A stretch of DNA of 64,000 bases from Acholoe squamosa. Lineage: Eukaryota > Annelida > Polychaeta > Phyllodocida > Polynoidae. The position numbers were made by a program, and so were the translations under genes. Below the pieces are notes generated by a model. It worked only from the letters and a program-made list of their open reading frames with translations. It did not search any database and was not told the DNA's origin. The stretch's first letter is position 1. Every line of letters begins with the position of its first letter. The stretch lies in assembly GCA_949317995.1 (NCBI GenBank), contig OX439041.1, forward strand, positions 16,833,501-16,897,500, read 5' to 3'. Of this stretch, positions 48,118 to 59,173 are shown piece after piece.

Positions 48118-48470
48118 ACTTGCAATACAGCCCTGGTCCGTCTGGGCTGTGTGGATGGCCTGTTCACAGCTCAGCAATCCCAAGGAGCTATTAGATTGTA
48201 TGATTATATACTTGTACTAAGTCCCGGTCTCTCTGGGATGTGTATACTGCCTAGTCACGGCTCAGCACTCTCAGGCTCACATAGCTATCAGATTGAATTA
48301 TATACTTGTAGTACATCCCAGGTGCATCTGGGCTGTGTGCACTGCCTGGTCATGGCTCAGCAGTCCCAAGATGCTATAAGATTAAATTATATATAAATTT
48401 GTATTACTATGTCCCATGTCCGTCTGGTCTGTGTATATTGCCTAGTCATAGCTCAGCACTACCAGCACTG
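48118..48470. repeat. Minisatellite of about 92-bp units, four copies
   Basis: Each unit contains CCGTCTGGGCTGTGT-like, GCCTGGTCATGGCTCAGCA-like and ATTATATACTTGTA-like segments; copies start near 48118, 48210, 48300 and 48400, the last partial. Divergence between units is moderate. ORFs here are repeat artefacts. Confidence 0.75.
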
Positions 48471-49496
48471 TTGCTACATCATAATCATTAACCATGACAA
48501 TATAATTCATCTCAGCTATGCCAAGCTTAACTTGAAATATCAAATGCACACCTCCTTGTTTCCACCATTCTGGCCCAATTCCCATTCTGAACCTTGATAC
48601 ATCTAGGGGCATGATGGTCAGTGGTGACTTGTACAAATACAGTCCTCTCCGAGCCAAAGTCAGAGAGTCTGCCTCTCTGTTGGTCACGCTGGAGTGCTTA
48701 CATGCAGAGAACCATAGCTTTTCCCTCAGCACACCTACCTTCTGAGAAATGCTGGAATCTCCCATAATTGACTCGGCTTCTGGAAAAGCTGTAACATCCT
48801 GTGTCCATCTGTGGCCATGATCATCCAAATAATAAAGCTATTACAAAAACTGTGAGTATTTTGCACCTTCAGACTCTGTTCCTGGGTTTACTGTTACATA
48901 AGACTGGTAGAATATTAAACTATGAGTCTCTGCACAGGCAAGTAAAACATGCTGAGTTGATTATACTTTTTAGATTTCTCAGACTCTAATTTTGACTAAC
49001 ATTTTAAGTAGTATAAGTGGAGGTAAAACTGAACTTCAATACAATCTGATAACTGAAATGTACTATGACAATTCAATAAAGGTAGTCAGTGGATACTGGG
49101 CCAAATCTTGAGTAATTTACAAATCAGGCAACCCATAGTCTTTGATCACTAGGTCATGGTTCATTGAAGAGGAATCCCATGGCAAATCAACAGCATGTAG
49201 ACTTGGTGATGGCCCATACATAAGGACACATGGTGCCAATGTACCTAAAGCAAATTCCATGGAAACTGAAGATTTCACTAGCCTTTCATAATTCTAGTGT
49301 ATCAATTGTTACTATGGAAGGCCCCGATGAGGATAGTCTGCTCCTTCATGCACCCAGCCCAAAGGTCCCAAAGAGAGAATCTAATTTAGGAGCTAATACA
49401 GAAACTGCAGGACCTGGTGACAGACTCATGATGGCTGCCAAACTGCATAAGTTCAGGTTGTATTTTCTTGAGTTGAATCAAATGACTGGCACCTTT

Positions 49497-50080
49497 TCAA
49501 TGTAGGCGAGCAGTTTCTTTTTCACCGTTTCTCCATACGTTTTTTTTCACCGCTTTATGCTCCATGTTTTTCTCCCTCTCTATCATCTCGTCCAACTTGT
49601 CCAGTATTTCTCTGGAAGCATCTTTCACTGCAGCACCTATGTTGTGACCTAAAATATTTATGTGTTCTAGCACCGACTGCACCAAGGGATTGTCGTGTCT
49701 GTTAGAATGTCTCACAAAATACACTGGCGTGGTGTAACCAGGGAAATTTGAAGCAACATTGGCGGAAAGGGGAACATGGTCTTTTTCGATGACAGTGTTG
49801 TTGGCTTCCTTTCCTTGAACGTGGTGCTTCACGAAGAAACTTTCAAAGTCAAAGACTATTTTATACAGGTATATTTTCATCTTCGAGTTTTTTTTTTCAT
49901 GCCCGACTCCTCCAAGAGTTGAAAAACAGATTTGGTGGGTATAAAGATGCCCCCTTTGTACCTGAAACTCACTCTGGTGCACTTTCTTGTCACACCCCTG
50001 TGCCATAAAGAGATGTCAGGGAACCACTTTAGACTGAATCTCTGTATTGCCATGCGACTTAGGGGGATATCGCAAGGGTT
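49497..50080 (-). pseudogene. Remnant of a DFE-motif exonuclease-like mobile-element ORF
   Basis: On the minus strand from about 50080: RVSFRYKGGIFIPTKSVFQL, then a frameshift in an A run near 49890, then YKIVFDFESFFVKHH, DHVPLSANVASNFPGY and a helical tail to 49497. The order (GG-F-PT-SVF, then FDFE, then HVPLS-x-VASN) matches long uncharacterised element-borne proteins in invertebrates whose FDFE looks like exonuclease motif I of DNA-polymerase-like enzymes. No polymerase part is visible in this window, and the reading is broken. Family assignment is from memory of motif order and is tentative. Confidence 0.4.
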
Positions 50081-50690
50081 GATTTCATATCTCTGTCCAT
50101 AACAATGCTATCAGTGCTAGATATTGGGGTCTTTGTTCTATGAAGAAGTGAGCCTACCTTTGGCTAGTCCTTATTACATTATGTACCATAAGCAGGGGCT
50201 GCTTGGCACAGCCTTTCTTTCCATATTCTTTTTCCATGTTTTTCTTAAAATCTTTGATTCAAGACCCCTGTCTATCTGATGGTCTCAGGTACAATGCTGC
50301 CATCAGAAATGCGAGAAGCTTGTGTTATGTCATGACAACATATGCTACTCAGGTCCCTTTACCACATCTGACGATAGTAAGGGATTTGACTTTCAAACTG
50401 ACAGAAATGCCATTGTGCGCTTTTTATACTGTAATTCTGTTATTGTATTTAACATAATTATACGGTCAATAGGCACCACTCGTCGTGATTTAAGCTGGAT
50501 TGGACCCAAAAATAAATATAATAGCATGGGTTAAAAAAATTGTAGGTGTATACTACAGTGGTTGGACGATAAAATCCATATATGGGGGTAGGTTAAAAGA
50601 AAAGACCACCCCTTTTTCATGATACCCTCATTTGGGAGTAATTGTATTGAATAAAAGGATTATGACATACTGAGTAGCAAATGTGGTAGT
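50081..50690. other. Intergenic DNA, nothing recognised
   Basis: No coding sequence or repeat boundary seen before the repeat arrays of the next element begin. Confidence 0.4.
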
Positions 50691-50699
50691 GTAAGAGCA

Positions 50700-52221
50700 C
50701 CTCATAGCACATGTCCACCAGGGATGGCGAGGATTGTGATCACTCATCCTCACCAGGGATGGCGACATGAGGGATTACTCATCCTCACCAGGGATGGCGA
50801 CATGAGTGATCACTCACTTCGCTAGATGAGACTCACACCACGTCATAATGCACATTCTCCACAGATGGCAAGGATTGTGATCACTCACCTGGCTAGATGA
50901 AACGCACACCATGCCATAGCGCATGTTCACCACAGATGGTGAGGATCTTGATCACCCACACTCACCATGGATGGCAAGGCTGTTGATCACTCACCTCGCT
51001 AGATGAAACGCGCACCACGTCATAGCGCAGGTTCACCATGGATGGCGAGAGTTGTGATGACTCAGACTCACCAGAGATGGCGACGCTGGTGATCACTCAC
51101 CTTGTTAGATGAAAAGCTCATGATCATCGACATTGGTAATCATGCAGCCTCACATCTGCCAGATCAAAGTATGTTTTGCCAGAGAAGGTATTGCCATATG
51201 TATCTTCCCTCTAACCACAGACAAGGTGTTCATGTTCATATTTCCCTATGTATTTTTCCTGTAACCAGAGAAAAGCTGTTTATAGATAGTTGCTTTCATT
51301 TAGAGATACCTCTATCTAAATTCAATTGATATTCTCTCTATATAATCTTGTTTGATTCAACTCTGAAGTATTACATGAAAATCAGTGTGAAATAAAGCAC
51401 ATTTGATACGTATGGAACTTATACTTCATGCCCACACTTCCTAGATAGGCTACATGTTGAACAGTGGTGCTGTCTCAACAACTTTGGCAATGGTGGTGAT
51501 AAGTTGCCACTGTGAGTGAGAGTGAGTGAAAGATGATGCAATCCTCAGACTTGGAGTGACACAAATTCACGTATTGAGTGAGACCAATGTTGGCAATGGT
51601 GGTGATAAGTCGCCATTTTGAGAGAAGGTTAACTAGGAGTGATACAAACTCACGCAGTGAGTGAGAGCCATGTGGCAATGCAGGTGAAAAATTGCCATTC
51701 TGAATGAGAGTTGACAAACAGTGGCACATATTGATGGAGTGAGTGAGATCCATGTTGGCGATGGTGGTGATAAGCTGCCATTCTGAGTGAGAGTTGACTG
51801 GGAGTGGCGCATAATGACGCAGGGAGTGAAATCCATATTAGCGATGTTGGTGATAAGCCGCCATTCTGAGTGAGAACTGACTGGGAGTGGCACGTAATCA
51901 CACAATGAGTCAGATCCATGTTGGCGATGGTTGGGATAAGCCGCCATTCTGACTGAGAGTTGACAGGCAGTGGCACATACTCACGCAGTGAGTTAGATCC
52001 TGTTGGCGACTGTTGTGATAAATCGCCATGCTTTGTGAGGGATGACAAGGGGTGGCACATACTCACGCAGTGAGTGAGATCATGCTGGCGACTGTTGTGA
52101 TAAATCGCCATGCCATGTGAGACTGACACACAGTGGTGAAAGATGACGCAGTGAGTTATCACTCAGAAAGGAGTCACCATTGATGACCAATCATGGCGAC
52201 AGATAATGACAATTTGCTGGG
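50700..52221. mobile_element. TIR element with minisatellite arms, copy 2 (inverted)
   Basis: Reverse orientation of 12577-14075: GACAATTTGCTGGG ends it at 52208-52221, with arrays at 51475-52200 and 50720-51110 and the same unique centre (51110-51470). The other terminus is missing or too diverged near 50690. Sequence identity to copy 1 in the centre is high by eye. Confidence 0.8.
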
Positions 52222-53054
52222 CTGTGTCGCTCTGTGTAAGACCCAGGATCCCAATTTTTTCATGCATAGTAGGTAGATATTCAGGATTATTATGCTACAT
52301 TCCATTCAGGATTATTATGCCACATTCCATTAGTCCATGTAGTCTATTTATATTAGTTCTTGGTCTCTCTCTTTGGGCGTGGGACGATTCTCCTCGAAAA
52401 TGAACCAAATACATTTTTGCTTACAGCATGTGATTAATCATTCTTTACAAGTCATGTCCAAAAGGTCTTGAAAAAATCGTTAACTATTGCTTAACATACC
52501 TAGACATATCCACCCTCCTACCTTTTATTTATTTTTTGTTCCTCTTCATATGTCATATTAAGGTTTTATCGATAAAAAAAGAGAATTTTGGGGTACTTTT
52601 AGACCCCTCTCTCCCAATATATGCCTCAAATACATGTCAAATAGGATTCTCCATGTAGCTCTAAGCTATGCCAATCAAAACAACCGATAATGTTTCATTT
52701 TGAATGATTTATCCAGCATACAAGTTAAATTGGGCAAATCACCACAAGTAGTGCCCATCGACCATACGTCGTATGAAAAAGAAACACAAGAGTAGACCTT
52801 GCAAGGCAGCCTTACTATATTATAGTCCTAAATGCTAAGAATCGCTTATTACATGTAGCAATTTTGCATGAAAGTTATCCATTCCAATAATGTGGGTTAG
52901 TATTAATTTTACATTATACTCTATGAGAGATTGTATAATGATAAGGCCATTAGCATTTCTATAATGATGGATCATCAATGCCCTTTGAAAAAATACAAGA
53001 GTGGATAAGGCCTGGTTTATACTATGTATTTATTAATATAAGATGTCCCGTAAT
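52222..53054. other. Intergenic DNA, nothing recognised
   Basis: AT-rich, non-coding. A short direct repeat (ATTCAGGATTATTATGC) occurs at 52281 and 52306. The last 15 bases resemble the flank upstream of UGT A. Confidence 0.45.
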
Positions 53055-55266
53055 ACGGAGCCCTGGAGGTGACATGGTCATTTTTTTTCTGAACTACTGC
53101 AACACTATCTCTAAATTTTGTTTTCCTGAGATTCATTGTTAGAAAGTGTCCTAAAACATTAAGGAAAGTAAAAAAAGCTACAGAAATGTCAAAAACGTTA
53201 AATCAAAGTTCAAATTTGAAGCTAGACCTTAAAAATGATGTTTTCATTGTTAGAAAGTGTCCTAAAACATTAAGGAATGTCAAAAAAGCTACAGAAATCA
53301 AGGATAGTATAGGTTCCCTAGGATGTGTTACTTCATAGAGTCCTATAGTGCAGACCACCCCCTCCCTCTACCCCCCCCTTAAAAGTAGGCTCCCTTCTAT
53401 GTTCAGTATTGAGTCCTATGTAAGATAAGGGGTTTATGGAGATGCAAGGAATCTTTATCAGACTGATATTAAATGCAAACAAGGTACCACCTATACTAAA
53501 AAAATCCTGCCGAATCCAGAATTTGTGATCTTCATTCTCAGAAATTGACTGAAAGTACCTAAAAATGAGGTTTAATGATGAGAATATTTAAAAAATGTAC
53601 AAAAGTAATATTAAAAATTATTGGGACCTTTTATAAATACAACATGCTAATGAAAGTCAGTACCTCAATCTACATATCCCAATGTCTTCCTATCTCTTAA
53701 CCTGACAAAATACTGCCTGTGTATGGCTCTGCCTATCCCACATACTGCCTATCCCTTAGTCTACCTATCACTCATAATACCTCTCTCTTAATATCTAGAG
53801 TTTAATCAGGTTTTCCCTCAAAAGGGTTAAAGGATCAAAGTTTGCCTCTTACCTTTGTACCTACACAGAGAGAAGAACACTGATTGCTTTGACGCATACT
53901 GCACAGGTCACAATTTGTCTCCAACATGACATGTATAAAGGCATGTCAAATGAGGTTGACCCTCTCATATTTGGTTTGTCAACTCCATTTGACATGCGTA
54001 ATGAAGACACATCACATATTTCTGATCCATTCACCTGAGTGCTAGGTAATACTGTGAGACAATTATGTAAGGGTCAAGAGCAGTCAATAACTATGTACCA
54101 ATGGTTCAATCAAGGGAGGCCTATAATAGAAGGCAGGGGATATCATAGTCCCACAGGCCTATAACACTAAGGCACTTTTTCCTATCTACAGAACTCTTAC
54201 TTGACTGAGGACCTCTATGCAGTTCATAAGACAAGGGCATGGAGGTGCATGGCAATGCCATATGTCTCCCTGTACTGTAGATACCAAGATTATAGATTGT
54301 GGGTTAGAATACAGTCCTTTGGTATTTTCACTGACCCACACATAAGGTGTCTAACCACTCCAGTTGGAGTATTCAGGATGGTGGGTGTCTATTTTGATAT
54401 TCAATAACAAATGCAGATTTAAAAATGAAATAGAATTCACTACCATTTATTGATAGTATTTACAGACCTTAGTGATATATTCTTTATGTAAACAAAATGA
54501 CACAGATACATCAAATGTCTCAAGTGTTTGTAGAACTTCTTGGTAGTGATTAGTCCTGGTACCAAAATGGTTGTTTGCTCCATCTAGTGGAATATCCTAG
54601 AACAGTTATGTATGTCAAACCATCACATGTCAAGTGCCTTCGACATGGCCGTGACCCTAGTCAACTCACAGATGACATGGCATTTTAAGGCATGTCAAAT
54701 CATATGAGGATTACTGTGTGCTACAGTTGTCATGGTGACATATGTGCACATGTCCCAATGACGTGTGCTCTCTGTGTCAAATCAAGTTGACATGGGTATA
54801 CATGTCATTTTGTCAGGAAGACTTTTTTTCAGTGTAACTTTATCTGTACATTCCATCAGTCTACATATCCTCAATCTGCCTATCATTTATTTTACCTATC
54901 CCTCATGGTGACTATCCCCCAACTCTGCACATCTCTCATGTTTGACTACCAAACAATCATATTTCCTTTAAATGATGCTCACCTTAGAAGGTACTTTCCA
55001 TGCCTCTCTCTTAAACTGTTTTGTACACATTCTACCTATCCCCCTTGTTGCCCATCCTTTGAAATACAGGTCCAATCTCTCATGGTCACTTTATAGTTTA
55101 CCTGGCCATCTCGACCAATCTTCATTATGATGAGCAAATCTAAGTCAACCTATCCCCTAAGGTATCAAGGCAACAGTCTACCTCAACCATACATCTACCT
55201 ATCATCCATAGTACATATCCTTCCGTTAACCTATCTTTCAGGTTGCCTATCCTTCATGGCATATAT

Positions 55267-55536
55267 CCCACTTGGCAAAAAAATGTTTTCTTCAATGTTT
55301 GCAGACGTTTTTATTAGGTTTGGGTAAAAATCTTGGTAAAAAGAAATGTTGAAAAAATGTTAAAAACATTACGTCAAAAAACCTGAAATAAAACAAGATG
55401 TTTTTATAATATGTGAAAAAATGTTTTTTGAGTACATGTTTTGACGCTATTTCAACATTGAAAAAGCATTAGGCAAATTTAGGAACCAAATAAAACATTA
55501 TTTTAATGTTAAAAACATTTTTTTTAGCCAAGTGGG
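55267..55536. mobile_element. Small MITE with CCCACTTGGCAAAAAAA ends
   Basis: CCCACTTGGCAAAAAAATG on the left and TTTTAGCCAAGTGGG on the right are inverted. Rich in AAAACATT and AATGTTTT. A relative follows at 55670-55993. Confidence 0.7.
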
Positions 55537-55669
55537 ATCCCTTAGTCTACTTGCCAAGTAGAGGTTTAAAAAACAATTTTTGGAGTACATGTTTTATCTA
55601 CGTTTAAAACAAACTTAAGATGCTGAAATGAATGTTTGTTTTATATTTTTTTTGGCTAAGTAGGATAGA

Positions 55670-55993
55670 TCCCATATGGCAAAAAAAATTGTTTTCAAAT
55701 GTTTGAAATGGGTTTGGGTAGAAAAATATGCAAAAAGAAAAACATTTATTTTCAAGTTGAAAATATGTACATTTAGAAACTTTTGAACATAATAAAAAGT
55801 CTTCTGATGTTTGTTTTTCAACATCTGTTTAATGTTTGTAAAATGTTTTTTAATGCTTGTTTTTGTTTTTCCCCTACTATAAAACCTTTTGATAAAACAT
55901 TAGTTTTTAGTGCATGTTTTAAACAAACATTTGAACAATTTAGGAACCTAGAGAACTTTTTTAACATTAAAAAAAACATTTTTTGCCAAGTGG
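55670..55993. mobile_element. Second MITE of the CCCACTTGGC family
   Basis: CCCATATGGCAAAAAAAA at the start and TTTTTTGCCAAGTGG at the end. Same composition as 55267-55536, with diverged left terminus. Part of a third copy ends near 55665 (GGCTAAGTAGGA). Confidence 0.6.
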
Positions 55994-57003
55994 TATAGCA
56001 TGAGTAATATGCAGCATGGGGGATAGGGAGAGAGGAATAGACATCAAGAGGGATGTGAAGCAAGTTGGATAGACGGCTAGCATAATGATAAGCATGGCAG
56101 GGCATATACAGATAAGCATGGTAATTCAAGAGGCTGAGGGATGTGTAAAGTAAGCATGAGTGATATGCAGGCTAAGGGGATAGGCACCATGAGGGTTGGT
56201 TAAACTGAATGATTGACAGATTGAGGATAGGTAGACTAAGGGAAGTAGGCACAGGGAGGATAAGTTAAGGTGAGAAGTCAGCTTTAGCCTTTATGCCTTT
56301 TGGATATAGCCTTACTTAACTCAAGGTGCTTTGAATTCAAGAGATAGGCAGTATGAGTGATAGGTAGACTAAGGGATAGACAGTATGTTGGATAGGCAGA
56401 GCGATGCGCAGGCACAGTCCTTGCCAGATTGAGAGATAGGCAAACATTTGGATATGTAGATTGGTTATGAACTTTGGTTTATGTGTTTTATTTATAAAGA
56501 ATTCCAATATTTTTCCAAAATTATTTTTGTACATTTTCAAAATATTTTCATCATCAAACTTCATTTTTGGGTAATTTTGATCAATTTCTGAGAATCAAGA
56601 CTATAAATTTTGGATTCAGCATTTTCTTTTTGATTTAGTTGGTACCTTCTTACCATCTGCTATCAACCTGACAAAGGTGCACCACAGTTCCATAAACCAC
56701 CTAATCCTCTAAGGGAATCAACACTGAACACACAAAGCAGTCTACCTTTAAGGGGGGTAGAGAGGGGTGGCCTGTTACACTCTTCCCATAGACTATGCTC
56801 TCAGTAACACATCCTAGGGAACCTATATCATCCTTGCAGAAATGTCAAAAAACAACGTTAAACTTAAAATGTAGCTATACCTTCAAAATGATGTTTTCAA
56901 TGGTAGAAAATGTCAGAGAAAAAACACTAAGCAATGAGCATGGAAGCAGCTTAAAAAATGTTAAATGATGTTGAAAAACGTTCTTCACATTGTCATAACA
57001 TAT

Positions 57004-57166
57004 AGCCCTTTAAGGGCCGCTGATGCAGGAGTGCATCATGCCATTTGGTCGCCATGATGCACCAATGAAGTGCGGTGCTGGCAAGCTGTCTCACCAGCAC
57101 TTCATAGTGCATCATACCGACCAATGGGCATGATGCATTAAAGCATCAGCGGCCCTTAGAGGGTTA
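57004..57166. mobile_element. MITE, TAACCCTTTAAGGG family, best-preserved copy
   Basis: AGCCCTTTAAGGGCCGCTGA at the left and AGCGGCCCTTAGAGGGTTA at the right are inverted, with GCATCATGCC / GGCATGATGC inside. Third copy of the family in the window. Confidence 0.8.
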
Positions 57167-57224
57167 GAAAAGATGATATTCAAGGTCTACCTCGATTTCA
57201 ATTTTGAACGTTGCTTCCAAAGAA

Positions 57225-57510
57225 ATTCGTTATCTCTACATAATGAATATCCTGGCATAATTGTCATCCCCAGATAAGAAATATCTCTAGGTATTTGGTG
57301 GTAACAATTATCCCATGATATATTTCTTATCTAAGGATAATGATTATCCCAGGAAGTTTGTTATCTAGAGATAACAATAATCTCAGGATATTCCTTATCT
57401 GAAGATAAGAAAGATCTAGAGATAATGAATACATAGAGATATTTCATAGCTTGGGATCACGATTATCCCAGGATATTTGTTATCTAGAGATAATGAATAT
57501 CGAGAGTTAT
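57225..57510. repeat. GATAAC/GTTATC palindromic tandem repeats
   Basis: Repeated TTATCCCAGGATATTTGTTAT-like units in both orientations (units of about 25-30 bp). The same motif recurs at 58035-58160 and 58815-58925, flanking the 18-bp minisatellite. Confidence 0.7.
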
Positions 57511-57715
57511 TATACGATTTCTGTGATTCTGAGTGCTTTTCCTGGATATTCCCATGCACATACCTGTCGATATTGCAACAATGATGCATGCAGCATGACT
57601 TTTGTAAGGAGGCATGTTATCCATGTAATGAGGCATGTTATCCATGGATAACATGCCTCCTTACATGTCCTTACATGTTATAAGTTACATGTTAAAACCT
57701 ACGAAATCTTTCATT

Positions 57716-57787
57716 GCCAGGGAGGGGTCGAACCTGCAGTCTCAGATCCCAAATCAAACTCCCTATGCAGTGCACCACAGGGACTGA
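57716..57787 (-). repeat. tRNA-like SINE head
   Basis: On the minus strand a TGTGGTGCACTGCATAGGG A-box region and GGTTCGACCCCTCCC B box. The stems do not pair fully. The same region continues in a 100-bp SINE-like body to about 57890. Confidence 0.5.
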
Positions 57788-58164
57788 CAAGAAACGGTGT
57801 GTGTTTGCTTCGTTAGATTGTAGATTGTAGATTCGCGTCCGAGCGATAGACCATCGGTACACACACCTCCACGAGTCCCAGGGAGGGGGAACAATTTTTG
57901 TTTTCAACTTGAATTTATTGATTGTTTATTGATTATAATATGGAAGGGAGGTGGAGGTAGACAGGGGACCCTCGTTGCATGTTATTGTTGGATAACAGTC
58001 ACACGTCATGACATATCCATTAGTTACTTGTTCAATATTTCTTATGTGGGGATAACGATTATCCCATGATATTCGTTATCTAGAGATATCCCTTATCTGG
58101 GGATAATGATTATCCCAGGATGTTTGTTATCTCTGGATATTATTTATCTTCAGATAACAATTAT

Positions 58165-58795
58165 CTACCAGTCCTCTACCCACCTCCAGTCCCCCGCCTA
58201 CCTCCAGTCCCCCGCCTACCTCCAGTCCCCTGTCTATCTCCAGTCCCCTGTCTACCTCCAGTCCCCTGTCTACCTCCAGTCCCCTGTCTACCTCCAGTCC
58301 CCTTGTCTACCTCCATTCCCCTGCCAACCTCCAGTCCCCTGCCAACCTCCAGTCCCCTGTCAACCCACTTCCCTTCCATCCTCCAGCCCCCTGTCTACCT
58401 CCAGTCCCCTGTCTTCCTTCAGTCCCCTGTCTACCTCCAGCCCCCTGTCTACCTCCAGCCCCCTATCTACCTCCAGCCCCCTGTCTACCTCCAGTCCCCT
58501 GTCTACCTCCAGTCCCCTGTCTACCTCCAGCCCCCTGTCTACCTCCAGCCCCCTGTCTACCTCCAGCCCCCTATCTACCTCCAGCCCCCTGTCTACCTCC
58601 AGCCCCCTATCTACCTCCAGCCCCCTGTCTACCTCCAGTCCCCTGTCTACCTCCAGTCCCCTGTCTACCTCCAGTCCCCCTGCCTACCTCCAGTCCCCTG
58701 TCTTCCTTCAGTCCCCTGTCTTCCTCCAGTGCCCTGTCTACATCACCCCCCTGTCTTACTCTACTCCCCTGCATTCCTCTACTCCCCTGTCTACC
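58165..58795. repeat. 18-bp minisatellite, about 35 units
   Basis: Unit CTACCTCCAGTCCCCTGT with single-base variants (CCC/CAG changes). Because the unit is a multiple of three and free of stops, long ORFs appear in several frames (peptides such as YLQSPV, LPPVPC, STSSPL); these are not genes. Confidence 0.95.
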
Positions 58796-59173
58796 TTCAC
58801 CCCCTGCTTTAGTCCATCTGTTATCTCTAGATATTTCTTAACTTTGGATATTGGTTATCTCTGGATATTTGTTATCTTGAGATATTCATTATCCTGAGAT
58901 AACAAATATCTCGGGATATTTGTTAACTTAGGAAAATGTTAGAAAAAGTGTTGCATAGTAGTTGAGAAAAAAAGATGACCATGTCACCTCCAGGGCTCCG
59001 TGCAATAAACGCTGGTTGCTCCCCATTATCACTTTCTGACCCCAATCATTAAACAAGGGATCACATTTGTCTCTCTGGAAATGCATATGGGTTCCTTGAA
59101 GGGATAACTGCACTTCATAGCAAACATTCACCATATTACAGGGATAACTTGCTTACCATTAAGGAGTGAAGTC

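Larger units (their letters stand above)
53055..59001. mobile_element. Large compound inverted-repeat (foldback-like) element upstream of UGT C
   Basis: Outer ends: ACGGAGCCCTGGAGGTGACA at 53055 and its inverse ending at 59001, with about 55 bp of inverted match. Further inverted pairs lie inside: TAGGTTCCCTAGGATGTG (53310) against 56805-56825, the 53500-53600 block against 56500-56620, and CTGCCTATCCCTTAGTCTAC (53745) against 56340-56385. Arms hold degenerate 25-bp repeats (GTCTACCTATCCCTCAT type, 54840-55265 and inverse 55990-56400). The centre contains small MITEs. No protein-coding gene. The DNA at 57004-58930 (MITE, GATAAC motifs, 18-bp minisatellite) lies inside the right end. Compared with UGT A upstream DNA, the whole segment looks inserted. 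Confidence 0.6.

Noticed and set aside
58106-58897. Long plus-strand ORF of 263 codons with Ser/Pro/Leu repeats
   Set aside because: It is the stop-free reading of the 18-bp minisatellite; other frames are open too, and no start context or splice support exists.
53055-59001. CRISPR array or similar spaced repeats
   Set aside because: The regular repeats are degenerate minisatellites in animal DNA, without constant repeats and unique spacers.
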